From: DUPQ01 sp964563155
GTDB taxonomy: Bacteria > Bacillota > Clostridia > DUPQ01
Direction: 5' to 3'
NCBI GenBank assembly: GCA_964563155.1
Contig: CAZLVL010000010.1
Coordinates: 37,641-101,640, forward strand
Length of the DNA stretch: 64,000 nt
Shown piece after piece: positions 35,056-43,692 of the stretch. A program made the translations under genes and the position numbers. The notes beneath the pieces were generated by a model. That model did not search any database. It was not told the DNA's origin and saw nothing but the letters and a program-made list of their open reading frames with translations. The first letter of the stretch is position 1, and every line of letters begins with the position of its first letter.

Positions 35056-36858
35056 ATGGATAGAAATTCTTTTATTGAACAAGTATCAAGTAGACTAGAT
35101 GACTTGAATATTTCTTATAAAATCAATGATTCTGCAGACATAGTTATAAATGAAAAATTTATAAATGATGAAGATGGTAAGGAAATATATTTCTTAGCCC
35201 TCTTTCTTTTTAACCTAGAAAAGAAAACTGTATATACCTTTGAACAGGTGACTATGGATTATACTCAACTGACCGACAGAGACAATGTTAGCAATCTCAG
35301 GATAAAAAACAAAAAAGATAATAAGCTTTTACTTTTAGGTGTTATCTCTGCCTCAGTAGGTATAATTGCCAGGGAAAATGGCTTAAAGTTTGAAAAGGTG
35401 CTAAAAAAAGAAGATGCTATGTATAAGCCCAATGAGGGGGTTATTCCAGTTAGCAACAATATAGCTTCTTCACCAACGAAATTTTGTACAAGTTGTGGAA
35501 AAGAATTAAAGGTTACCACTAGATTTTGTACTTCTTGTGGCCATGATACCCAAGAAACAGCTAAGCCTAAAGATCATGAGGCCACAGCTCCTTTTGTAGC
35601 ACCAACTTCTAGCCAACCAGCCTCTACTTTACCACCTTTAAGACCTCTTAGTCCTAACATGCATGAAAGTCCTCCTGTAGCTAAGAAGAAAAAGAGCAAG
35701 ATCCCCTTAATTATTGGTTCTATTGTTTTAATAGCTGTGCTTGTATTTGCTGGTATTGCTGTTAAAAATATTATTGATAAGTTTAAAGGCGGCTCTGGTG
35801 GACTAGCGGTTTCAACAAGCAGTCCAACAGCAAAACCATCACCTACTGCCAGTCTTGCTGTTACACCTGAGGCTAGCAAGACTCCAGAAGATAGTGACTC
35901 ATCCTTTGCTTCTTTGGGACTTGAGGAAGTAAATACTGGTAATTCAAGTAATAGTCAATTTTATTTTGAGTCTGAGGATTATATTTTCTATGTAAGCCAT
36001 GAGCCAACCACTGGTCAAGCCCACATATATTCAAGAAATAAAGAGACAAACGAACTAAAAGCCATATTTGATGGTTTTGGATGGTCTTTAATAGCCTATG
36101 ATGATTGGCTATACTTTACAGGTAACTATGGGACTACTATAGATAATTCATATAACTTGTATAGAATGCGATTTGATGGCTCTGGTGTTCAGTTGCTAAA
36201 TGACAAATATACAGGCTTTGTTAATATTTTTGAAGATAAGTTATATTACATAGAACAAAGAGAAGATTTTATGGATACCTATAGAGTAAAAAGATGTAAC
36301 TTAGATGGGAGTGGGGCAGAAATACTTAGTGAAGTGGGATTGTATCCCATAGTATATAAGGGGCATTACTATTTTACAGACCCATCAGGCAATATGCTAA
36401 GGTATAACATTGATAAGACGGACCCCCAAGTTATATCTGGAGAGGCAAATATTAAATTTTATAATTTTACAGATGATTATCTTATCTATATTGATATGAA
36501 CAAGGATGTAGTAAAAGCTAATCCTGATGGTTCAAACCCTCTTGTTATCTGGGAAAATAGAGGAAACCATTTAATGGGTCTTAATACCTATGGGGGAAGA
36601 ATTTATTTTGCAGAGTATAATGAGGAGAATTTTAATTTTGATTATTATGGTTATTACTATGACCTTATCAGTATTGACTTTGATGGTAAGGATGAAAGAA
36701 TACTTCATAGTGGTTACTCATTTGGCATGTATATTAATGTAAATAAGGATGGTATACTTTCCTTTGAATACAATAGGGGTGGGGATGGGAATGTTCTCTA
36801 TACCTATATTGTTCAAATATCCTTTGATGGCAAGAATGTAAGAATTTTAGATAGATAG
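35056..36858 (+). CDS. Zinc-ribbon membrane protein with DUF5050-like beta-propeller
   Basis: 600 residues. The N-terminal about 135 residues are of unknown type. Double zinc ribbon FCTSCGKELKVTTRFCTSCG is near residues 143-165, then a Pro/Ser-rich linker, a membrane helix near 216-238 (PLIIGSIVLIAVLVFAGIAV) and a Ser/Thr/Pro-rich stalk. Residues about 300-600 hold repeats of the kind NLYRMRFDGSGVQLL, RVKRCNLDGSGAEIL and LISIDFDGKDERIL, the DUF5050 propeller pattern. The topology is inside zinc ribbon, outside propeller. Such proteins are common in clostridia and are thought to sense or bind outside ligands; function unproven. No operon partner. Confidence 0.83.
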   Translation: MDRNSFIEQVSSRLDDLNISYKINDSADIVINEKFINDEDGKEIYFLALFLFNLEKKTVYTFEQVTMDYTQLTDRDNVSNLRIKNKKDNKLLLLGVISASVGIIARENGLKFEKVLKKEDAMYKPNEGVIPVSNNIASSPTKFCTSCGKELKVTTRFCTSCGHDTQETAKPKDHEATAPFVAPTSSQPASTLPPLRPLSPNMHESPPVAKKKKSKIPLIIGSIVLIAVLVFAGIAVKNIIDKFKGGSGGLAVSTSSPTAKPSPTASLAVTPEASKTPEDSDSSFASLGLEEVNTGNSSNSQFYFESEDYIFYVSHEPTTGQAHIYSRNKETNELKAIFDGFGWSLIAYDDWLYFTGNYGTTIDNSYNLYRMRFDGSGVQLLNDKYTGFVNIFEDKLYYIEQREDFMDTYRVKRCNLDGSGAEILSEVGLYPIVYKGHYYFTDPSGNMLRYNIDKTDPQVISGEANIKFYNFTDDYLIYIDMNKDVVKANPDGSNPLVIWENRGNHLMGLNTYGGRIYFAEYNEENFNFDYYGYYYDLISIDFDGKDERILHSGYSFGMYINVNKDGILSFEYNRGGDGNVLYTYIVQISFDGKNVRILDR

Positions 36859-36941
36859 CATAAAAACACTATATTTCTTTTATATAAATCTGAGAATAAC
36901 CCCTTCACTATGATATAATTTAAGAGGAAGGAGTGATTAAG

Positions 36942-37457
36942 ATGCCTTGTATTTTATTGAAATTAGGAGAAAACATACAGTTTTTACAGATTTTACTTCT
37001 GACTATAGGGATGCTCTTTTTAATCATTGAGATTTTTGTACCTAGCTTTGGTATCTTTGGTATTGTTGGTGTAGCCCTTTTGTTACTTACCATCTTTTTA
37101 ACAGCTAAGACTGTAGCTGAAGGCATAATAATGTTTTTAATTCTCTTGGCTGTTGCTACAATTTTAGTGCTTGTAGCAATAAGAATAGCGACAAAGGGAA
37201 GACTTTCAAAGAAGATTTTAAATTTAAGTACTTTCTCAGAAGAAGATGGTTTCCAAGGTGTTGAAGTGGAGACAGTGGCCCAAGAACAGGTAGGATTTGC
37301 CTTAACGGTTTTGAGGCCAGCAGGCAAGGGAGATTTTGAAGGGAAGATTGTAGACGTAGTTACTAAGGGTGAATTTATAGCTAAAGGAACCCCAATAGTA
37401 GTTGAAAGAATTGATGGTTTAAATACCATTGTAAAAGAATATAAGGAGAATGATTAA
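36942..37457 (+). CDS. NfeD-like membrane protein
   Basis: 171 residues from the ATG at 36942, chosen because GGAAGGAG ends 8 bp upstream; GTG 36933 lies inside that site. Three or four membrane helices occupy residues 10-90 (LLLTIGMLFLIIEIFVPSFG, GVALLLLTIFLTA, IIMFLILLAVATILVLVAI). The C-terminal part from about 100 is an OB-fold (GVEVETVAQEQVGFALTVLR ... GTPIVVERIDGLNTIV). NfeD proteins pair with flotillins in membrane microdomains. The stop overlaps the start of floA by 1 bp, the classic arrangement. Confidence 0.88.
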   Translation: MPCILLKLGENIQFLQILLLTIGMLFLIIEIFVPSFGIFGIVGVALLLLTIFLTAKTVAEGIIMFLILLAVATILVLVAIRIATKGRLSKKILNLSTFSEEDGFQGVEVETVAQEQVGFALTVLRPAGKGDFEGKIVDVVTKGEFIAKGTPIVVERIDGLNTIVKEYKEND

Positions 37458-38455
37458 TGGAATATTTTGTAATTGTACTAATAATTATTGCAGCAGTAAT
37501 AGCGTTTTTCGCTATACTTCTAAGCCTAGTTCCCATTGGCTTATGGATATCTGCTATTGCAGCTGGTGTTAAGGTTGGTCTTATGACCTTGGTGGGAATG
37601 AAATTTAGAAGGGTTGAGCCTGCGAAAATTGTAAATCCTTTGATTAAATCTACAAAGGCAGGCATAAATGTTTCCATTAATCAATTGGAAACACACTATC
37701 TAGCTGGTGGAAATGTTAACCGTGTTGCAGATGCCTTAATTGCTGCTCAAAAAGCTAAAATTAACCTAACCTTTGAAACAGCTGCAGCTATTGATTTAGC
37801 AGGTAGAGATGTCTTAGAAGCTGTTAAGATGAGCGTTAACCCTAAGGTTATTGAAACCCCTATAATTTCTGCTGTTGCTAAAGACGGTATTGAAGTTAGG
37901 GCCAAAACAAAAATTACAGTTAGAGCCAACATTGCTAGATTAATTGGGGGAGCAGGTGAACCTACAATTATAGCAAGAGTTGGTGAAGGTATTGTTACAA
38001 CTGTTGGATCTTCTGAAAGTTATAAGAGTGTTTTGGAAAATCCAGACTTAATTTCACAAACAGTTTTAACCAAGGGCTTAGATGCAGGTACAGCTTTTGA
38101 AATCTTATCTATTGATATTGCTGATGTAGATATTGGAAGAAACGTAGGCGCAGAACTTCAAGCTGACCAAGCAGAAGCAGATAAGAAAATAGCTCAAGCC
38201 AAGGCAGAAGAAAGAAGAGTTATGGCTATTGCCAGAGAACAAGAAATGAAATCTAATGTCCAAGAAATGAGAGCTAAGGTTGTTGAAGCAGAAGCACTTG
38301 TTCCTAGAGCAATGGCTAAAGCCTTTGAAGCTGGCAATCTAGGGGTTATGGACTACTATAATATGAAAAATGTTATGGCTGATACCCAAATGAGAGAAGC
38401 TATTTCTGAAACTGGAAAAACACAAAAACCTATAACTCCAGAAAAAGAGGACTAA
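37457..38455 (+). CDS. floA: Flotillin-like protein FloA
   Basis: 332 residues, the standard length. A hydrophobic N-terminal hairpin (FVIVLIIIAAVIAFFAILLS) anchors it. The SPFH/band-7 domain follows, with conserved GMKFRRVEPAKIVNPLIKST and AGRDVLEAVKMSVNPKVIET. The C-terminal coiled coil contains GAELQADQAEADKKIAQAKA. It scaffolds lipid-raft-like domains that hold signalling and secretion proteins. It overlaps nfeD by 1 bp and is followed directly by a small conserved gene. Confidence 0.96.
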   Translation: MEYFVIVLIIIAAVIAFFAILLSLVPIGLWISAIAAGVKVGLMTLVGMKFRRVEPAKIVNPLIKSTKAGINVSINQLETHYLAGGNVNRVADALIAAQKAKINLTFETAAAIDLAGRDVLEAVKMSVNPKVIETPIISAVAKDGIEVRAKTKITVRANIARLIGGAGEPTIIARVGEGIVTTVGSSESYKSVLENPDLISQTVLTKGLDAGTAFEILSIDIADVDIGRNVGAELQADQAEADKKIAQAKAEERRVMAIAREQEMKSNVQEMRAKVVEAEALVPRAMAKAFEAGNLGVMDYYNMKNVMADTQMREAISETGKTQKPITPEKED

Positions 38456-38656
38456 ATGGATTTTGGTAGACAAAGAGAAGAAAATATAGCAAAACTTCTT
38501 AAAAAGACAAGAGAAGAAGAGCCGTCTAAAGTGACTTCGGATAAAAAGCAGGGTTTTGTAGAAGAGCTTACAAAAGATCCAGATGTGCTTTATAAGGGCA
38601 TTGTTCTTAGTGAAATTTTAGGACCACCCCTATCTAAGAAAAAAAGAGGAAGGTAG
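38456..38656 (+). CDS. Small conserved protein downstream of floA
   Basis: 66 residues, starting at the base after the floA stop, so translation is coupled. It is charged, has no membrane helix, and ends in LSEILGPPLSKKKRGR. The coupled position after nfeD-floA suggests a helper of the flotillin system. I do not recognise a named family. Confidence 0.65.
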   Translation: MDFGRQREENIAKLLKKTREEEPSKVTSDKKQGFVEELTKDPDVLYKGIVLSEILGPPLSKKKRGR

Positions 38657-38741
38657 GTTCAGATTTGCTTAAATAAGCAAACCTAAAGAAGGTTTGTGTT
38701 TAAATAAGCATAATTTTAATACTTAAAAATAGGATTTAGAA

Positions 38742-38767
38742 AGATACAGTTAGCCTGTATCTTTTTT
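38742..38767 (+). terminator. Terminator of the nfeD-floA operon
   Basis: AGATACAG 38742-38749 pairs perfectly with CTGTATCT 38755-38762 around TTAGC, followed by TTTTT. A polypyrimidine tract of about 80 bp follows before the Tad locus. Confidence 0.85.
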
Positions 38768-38921
38768 ATATATTCTTTTTGGGTTTTTTATTTTTTCTTA
38801 ATTTTTTATTTTTCCTTTTTCCTTTTTCTTTTTCTTTTTCCTCTCTTTCTTCTATTAATTTGCAATATGTTGAAAGAATATAATTGACAATAAATGGTAT
38901 AATTACCTTCCGGAGAGAGAT

Positions 38922-39833
38922 ATGAAAAAGATAAGGGTAAAGATAGAAATTGAAGACCAAGACTACCAAAAGAGGTTATCTGATTATATAAAGATAAAAG
39001 GATTTAGCCTATTTGAAATTAATGAAAAGACCTATGACCTTTATGTAAAAGATAGACAGGCTTGTTTACTCCTAAAAACAAAAAAAGAAGAAAAAGTCAT
39101 AAATAAGCATCAAAGTGCCCAAACTACAATGGAAGAGATGATTGAAATCTTTTCTAGGCACCAAAGTATAGATTTTTCTAGTGAAGAAAACAGAAGTAAA
39201 GTAATTGGAGTAACCTCCAGCCAAGGAGGAGAAGGAAAAACCTTTTTAGCCCAAAGAATGGCTGTTTGGGCTAAAAAACAAGGTAAGAAGGTTTTATATA
39301 TCAATCTTAATGGTATGGCCTGTCACGAAGGAATATTTACTTGTGAAAAACCTAAAGACCTTTCTTTACTATTTTATTATTTAAAAAAAGAAAGTGAAAA
39401 ATTTAATACTTATTTAGAGATGTATAAAAATTATGATCCTCTATACAAGATACATTATCTTAGCGGCGTATATCCATCTTGTGACATTTTTTTAGAAGAA
39501 AAAGAAGTTAACTATTTTATGACAGCTTTAAAAAGAAATAGTCTATACGACTATATTATTCTAGATATTCCCTTGTACCCTCATAGAGCCTATACAAACA
39601 TCTTAAAGATGACCTATTTCACTGTATATATCAAAAGCTCTGATGGACCTAAACAAAGAGCCATTGAAGATTACTTAAGAGCAGAAGAGGTGAAACTGGT
39701 TCCAGTTTGTAAAGGATCAGGTCCATGTTTAGGAATACTTTTAGATCAAGTTTCTGAAAATGACTTTAATATGGAAAATGATTTTTATCAAACAATAGAG
39801 AGTATTTTTTATCAAGGAGAATCCCTAGTATGA
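38922..39833 (+). CDS. TadZ/CpaE-like ParA-type ATPase of the Tad pilus
   Basis: 303 residues. The N-terminal about 95 residues are a receiver-like region of low similarity. The P-loop GVTSSQGGEGKTFLAQR is near residues 92-108; the deviant Walker A is recognisable but the signature lysine before GG is Gln, as in atypical MinD/ParA members of pilus systems. The switch region YDYIILDIPLYPHR is near residue 210. TadZ positions the pilus machine at the pole or membrane. The gene starts an operon of six genes with overlaps of 4 to 11 bp or short gaps. Confidence 0.8.
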   Translation: MKKIRVKIEIEDQDYQKRLSDYIKIKGFSLFEINEKTYDLYVKDRQACLLLKTKKEEKVINKHQSAQTTMEEMIEIFSRHQSIDFSSEENRSKVIGVTSSQGGEGKTFLAQRMAVWAKKQGKKVLYINLNGMACHEGIFTCEKPKDLSLLFYYLKKESEKFNTYLEMYKNYDPLYKIHYLSGVYPSCDIFLEEKEVNYFMTALKRNSLYDYIILDIPLYPHRAYTNILKMTYFTVYIKSSDGPKQRAIEDYLRAEEVKLVPVCKGSGPCLGILLDQVSENDFNMENDFYQTIESIFYQGESLV

Positions 39834-40969
39834 CTATAGATTACGATAAACTCATAAATCAGTGTCTTCTTAGGGTAGAGGGAAAGGACCTAGAAAGCTT
39901 GGAAAAGGCTGTTATAGAATGGGTTTATGATCAAGAAAATCAGGATTTAAAGGACAAGCATCTGGTTATAAAAGAGGTTTTAAATAGGCTGGGAGGCTAT
40001 GATTTTATACAAACTCTTATGGAAAAAGAGGGAATAAATGAAATAATGTTAAATGGTGGGAAGATTTTTTATGAAGAAAAAGGAAGAATTAAAAAAAGTT
40101 CTATGAGTTATTCTTCAAATCAAATAGAAAGATTAGTAAGTATTCTTTGTAAAAAAGCAGATAGAAGTATTAATTTAGCTAACCCTATTATGGATGGCAG
40201 CATTGGTTCTGACACTAGGGTCAACATTGTACTTGACCCAATTTCTCCCACCGGTACTTGTGTTACCATTAGGAGATTTCCTAAAAAACATATAACCTAT
40301 CAAGATATGATAAAAGAAGGCTTTATGAGCCAAGACATAAAGAACTTTTTAGAAAGAATTGTTAAAAGAAGAAAAAACATTTTCATATGTGGAGGAGCTG
40401 GTTGTGGAAAGACAACCCTATTAAATGTAATGACCAGCTTTATACCCAAAGAAGAAAGGGTCATAACCATAGAAGATTCCATGGAGTTGGATATGGATTG
40501 TATAGATAACATTGTAAGATTAGTTTGTAGAAATCCCAACAGTGAAGGTAAGGGAGAGGTAGATATGGCCCAACTGATAAGGTCATCTTTAAGAATGAGA
40601 CCAGACAGGATTATTGTGGGAGAAGTAAGAGGAAGCGAAGCCCTTTATATGCTCCAAGCTATGAACACTGGCCATTTAGGTTCTATATCTACAGGTCATG
40701 CCAATTCATGCAAGGATGCATTTTCACGTCTTGAGACCATGGTCTTAGGCGAATGTGATATGCCCCTTTATTCAATTAGAAAGCAAATTTCAGATGCTTT
40801 AGACATAGTTATATCTCTAGAAAGATTTCAAGGCAAAAGAAGATTAATAGAGATTGGCGAAGTTAAGGGCTTTTATGATAATAGTGTGGAAATGGAGACC
40901 CTTTTCTACTTCGACAAGCAATTAAACAAGCATGTTTGCACAAAAGGAGAGCCTATTTATGACCTATGA
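39830..40969 (+). CDS. tadA: Tad pilus assembly ATPase TadA/CpaF
   Basis: 379 residues of the type II/IV secretion ATPase family. Features are an N-terminal region with GINEIMLNGGKIFYEEKGR, Walker A ICGGAGCGKTTLLNVM near residues 186-201, RVITIEDSMELD (Asp box), RMRPDRIIVGEVRGSEALYM (Walker B area with the family arginines) and TGHLGSISTGHANS (His box). It powers pilin polymerisation from the cytoplasmic face. It overlaps tadZ by 4 bp and tadB by 11 bp. Confidence 0.95.
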   Translation: MTIDYDKLINQCLLRVEGKDLESLEKAVIEWVYDQENQDLKDKHLVIKEVLNRLGGYDFIQTLMEKEGINEIMLNGGKIFYEEKGRIKKSSMSYSSNQIERLVSILCKKADRSINLANPIMDGSIGSDTRVNIVLDPISPTGTCVTIRRFPKKHITYQDMIKEGFMSQDIKNFLERIVKRRKNIFICGGAGCGKTTLLNVMTSFIPKEERVITIEDSMELDMDCIDNIVRLVCRNPNSEGKGEVDMAQLIRSSLRMRPDRIIVGEVRGSEALYMLQAMNTGHLGSISTGHANSCKDAFSRLETMVLGECDMPLYSIRKQISDALDIVISLERFQGKRRLIEIGEVKGFYDNSVEMETLFYFDKQLNKHVCTKGEPIYDL

Positions 40970-41669
40970 AATGATTAAAAGATCCACCAAACAAGCCCTA
41001 GTAATCTCTTTTGCCTTTTATTGTTTATACATGATTCTTTGGCTTTCACTTTTAGTCTTTGTAGTAGTTTTTAGCTTTTCCTTTTTTAGTAAGACCTATA
41101 GGTCAAATTTAAAAAAAAGGCAGATGAGCTATAGTTTTGAGAGGTTTTTAGAAATCCTAAGGTCCTATGCTATGATTCCCCAAGATTTTACCAATATTCT
41201 TAAAGAGAGTTTTCATGAGTATTCTAGGGTTTTTCCTAAGGATGATTTTTCTGTTTTAGCTACTAAGGTCTTAGCTAAAATCCATAAGAATAATCATATA
41301 AAGGATGTGTTAAGTTACTTTTCCCAAGAAATGGCTATAGAAGAGGGAGAGCTTTTTTGTAAAAGCCTACTTATCTGTATACAAAAAGGTGGGAATCTAA
41401 ACAGGACCATTAAAGAGACCATTGTCTTTTTGAAAGAGAAAAAAGAACTAGAAAGAGATATTGAAATGATTACCCTAGAAAAAAACACAGAAAGAGTAAT
41501 TGTAAGTATCTGTCCTTTTGCTATCTTGGCCTTATTGGGCCTTTCTCAAAATGGCTATATGGAGCCCTTGTATCAAGGCTTTAATGGTAGATTGATTATG
41601 ACTCTAGCAGGTATACTTTTTCTTCTTAGCTCTTTAATTGCTAAAAAGCTTTTGGAGGTTAAGGTATGA
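40959..41669 (+). CDS. Tad pilus inner-membrane platform protein TadB-like
   Basis: 236 residues from the ATG at 40959, chosen because AGGAGA ends 8 bp upstream; an ATG at 40932 has no ribosome site. Two N-terminal helices (residues about 14-45) precede a cytoplasmic T2SSF domain, with SYFSQEMAIEEGELFCKSLL and IQKGGNLNRTIKETIVFLK, and two C-terminal helices (ERVIVSICPFAILALLGLS, LIMTLAGILFLLSSLIA). It would interact with TadC and TadA to form the assembly platform. Overlaps both neighbours. Confidence 0.82.
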   Translation: MTYEMIKRSTKQALVISFAFYCLYMILWLSLLVFVVVFSFSFFSKTYRSNLKKRQMSYSFERFLEILRSYAMIPQDFTNILKESFHEYSRVFPKDDFSVLATKVLAKIHKNNHIKDVLSYFSQEMAIEEGELFCKSLLICIQKGGNLNRTIKETIVFLKEKKELERDIEMITLEKNTERVIVSICPFAILALLGLSQNGYMEPLYQGFNGRLIMTLAGILFLLSSLIAKKLLEVKV

Positions 41670-42490
41670 TTTATCTAGTAATTTATCTCATTCTTATTCT
41701 TCTTCTCTTCTTTTTATCAAAAAGAAAAAAAGAGGACATAGAGCTAAAACACTGCAAGTACTTAAAAAGTTTTTATCCAGCTTTCTTGCCCATTGGTAAG
41801 AAAGTAACTAACTATTTGCAGGCTGATAACAGGCTATTTCTTTTGTACCCCAATTACAAGGCAGATAGAATTTTGAGTTTGCACATAAGTTTAAAGATGA
41901 GTATTTTTTGTCTTATGCTCTTTTTGCCAGTCGTAGTTCTAATTACCAAGGCTTCTAATATGTTTTTACTCTTTTCTTTTATTCTTTGCTTTTTTTCTAC
42001 CCTGGCAGTGGATATGGATGTAAAAAAAGAATATGAAACTATGAAAGAAGGAGTATTAGAGGATTTTTCTCTTTTTCTTACAAAACTTACCCTCTATATA
42101 TCTTCAGGTATGACCCTTTATCAGGCCTTTGTGCTAGAAGATTATGACCTAAAAGAGGGGGTTTTTAAGAGATATTTAGAAGAGGCTAGAAGAAACCTTT
42201 CTTTAAGGTCAGACCCACAAGAAGCTTTTTTAAATCTTTCTATTCATTTACCTCTAGCCCAAATTAACGGCTTTTCTGCCCTTATGATATCTGCCTTTAA
42301 AAATACTGAGGCTCAGTTAGCTGAAACCCTAAAATCCTATACAGGAGAGATTTGGTTAGAAAAAAGAAATGAGATAAAAAAAAGAGCAGAAAAAGCAGCT
42401 GCTAAATCCATTCTAGCTCTTGCTTTAGGGCTCTTAGGTCTTCTTTTAGTGCTAATAGCCCCAGCTGTGCTTATGTTATCTGATATTTAA
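41666..42490 (+). CDS. Tad pilus inner-membrane platform protein TadC-like
   Basis: 274 residues. Helices near 1-16 and in the 75-115 region (MSIFCLMLFLPVVVLITKAS, LLFSFILCFFSTLAV), then a T2SSF domain with LTLYISSGMTLYQAFVL and RRNLSLRSDPQEAFLNLS, and a C-terminal helix KSILALALGLLGLLLVLIAP. The family partner of TadB. It overlaps tadB by 4 bp, and the pilin gene follows 45 bp later. Confidence 0.82.
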   Translation: MIYLVIYLILILLLFFLSKRKKEDIELKHCKYLKSFYPAFLPIGKKVTNYLQADNRLFLLYPNYKADRILSLHISLKMSIFCLMLFLPVVVLITKASNMFLLFSFILCFFSTLAVDMDVKKEYETMKEGVLEDFSLFLTKLTLYISSGMTLYQAFVLEDYDLKEGVFKRYLEEARRNLSLRSDPQEAFLNLSIHLPLAQINGFSALMISAFKNTEAQLAETLKSYTGEIWLEKRNEIKKRAEKAAAKSILALALGLLGLLLVLIAPAVLMLSDI

Positions 42491-42535
42491 AATGGAGACT
42501 AGATACACTATTACAAATTACAGGAGGGAGAGTTT

Positions 42536-42721
42536 ATGAATATTTTAGAAAAAGTATATTTAAACAAAAGAGGTATGGGAACAGTAGAAATAGTTATTTT
42601 ACTAGCAGTTCTTGTGGGAATAGCCTTAATATTTCGCCAAGCCATTACTAACTTTGTGCAAAATATTATTGATGGAACCTTAAATGATTCCAGTATTTTA
42701 GAAAAGTTGAGGATAGAATGA
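42536..42721 (+). CDS. Flp1-type type IVb pilin
   Basis: 61 residues. Prepilin signal KRG-MGTVE: cleavage after Gly13 would leave Met as first residue and Glu at position 5, the hallmark of type IV prepilins. The hydrophobic spine GTVEIVILLAVLVGIALIF then runs into a short tail. GGAGGG precedes the ATG. This small protein would be the polymerised subunit of the Tad pilus. No prepilin peptidase gene is in the window, so it must be elsewhere. It overlaps the FHA gene by 4 bp. Confidence 0.92.
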   Translation: MNILEKVYLNKRGMGTVEIVILLAVLVGIALIFRQAITNFVQNIIDGTLNDSSILEKLRIE

Positions 42722-43554
42722 TGATAAGTGAGATTATAAATAATGACCAAAGTAAATATTTAGTAATTAAGGGTGAAAAGAAACTTTGCCCTGATTACAT
42801 GACTAAAATGCTAGAAAGAGGGGAGTGCTCCATTTTCTTACCCCTTTTATATGATAAAGAAGATGAACTCATATATGACAGCCTAGACATGATGAGTCTA
42901 GATAAGTATATAGAGAAAAATGGGTTTTCCTTGGACCTTTTGAAAATATTGGTAAAAGGTTTACAAGAACTCTTTTTACTTTGTGATGACTATCTTTTAG
43001 ATGCTAGCTTTTGTCTTTTGGACCCAACCCACATTTATATTGCCAATAAAAAAGACTTTAGATTCCTTTTTAATCCCTTTGTACTTTCTTCCATAAAAAA
43101 GACCAGCAAACAAGTCATTTTAGAGGTTATAGGGAGAAACTATTTGCCCTATCATTTAGAGAGGGCACTAAAGGAAGAAGATTGGGATTTTAATGAATTT
43201 ATTTCTCTTTTAGAGAAAAACCAAGAGCAAATTTACAAAAACCTAGAAGAGGATATGGAAGAAGAGCCTCTTGATTTGAAAAATATTGAAGATATAGAAG
43301 ATAATATTAAGGTGGGTAAAAAGGATATAAATATTGGGAAGGTCACTTTAATAAATGATAAGAAACTTAAAGGGCCATACATTTCTCTTCGTCATGCTAG
43401 CTTGAGATATTCCGGAAAAACCCTCTATGTTAAAGACCATAAAAGCAAATATGGAACCTATGTAAATGGAGACAGGATAGAAACTGGGAAATTTGTTCCA
43501 GTTAACAAGGGGGATATTGTTGCTTTTGGTGACCAAGAATATATTTTACTTTAG
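42718..43554 (+). CDS. FHA-domain protein of the Tad locus (DUF6382-like N-terminus)
   Basis: 278 residues. The N-terminal about 180 residues match the domain that clostridial Tad loci carry in front of an FHA domain (DUF6382-like, for example SIFLPLLYDKEDELIYDSLD). The C-terminal FHA domain at about 205-278 has ISLRHASLRYSGKTLYVKD and SKYGTYVNGDRIETG, with the phosphothreonine-binding Ser/Asn residues in place. FHA domains bind phosphothreonine, so pilus assembly may be controlled by a Ser/Thr kinase that is not in this window. Last gene of the Tad operon. Confidence 0.85.
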   Translation: MMISEIINNDQSKYLVIKGEKKLCPDYMTKMLERGECSIFLPLLYDKEDELIYDSLDMMSLDKYIEKNGFSLDLLKILVKGLQELFLLCDDYLLDASFCLLDPTHIYIANKKDFRFLFNPFVLSSIKKTSKQVILEVIGRNYLPYHLERALKEEDWDFNEFISLLEKNQEQIYKNLEEDMEEEPLDLKNIEDIEDNIKVGKKDINIGKVTLINDKKLKGPYISLRHASLRYSGKTLYVKDHKSKYGTYVNGDRIETGKFVPVNKGDIVAFGDQEYILL

Positions 43555-43692
43555 TTTATGGCTAAAAATCTTTTTTATTCAGGTTTTTTTTAGCAAGAAA
43601 TTTTCTCTTAAATCCAAAAGCTAATAAAAAAAAGTAGAATTATTGACTACTTTATGATAAAATTCTTCTAAATGAAAAGAAGGAGAATCCCT

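Noticed and set aside
35574..35879. 101-codon minus-strand ORF
   Set aside because: Shadow of the linker and membrane helix of the zinc-ribbon protein; hydrophobic only because of the opposite-strand codon composition.
36920..37677. Minus-strand ORFs of 169 and 98 codons opposite nfeD and floA
   Set aside because: Antisense shadows of clearly conserved genes; no ribosome sites.
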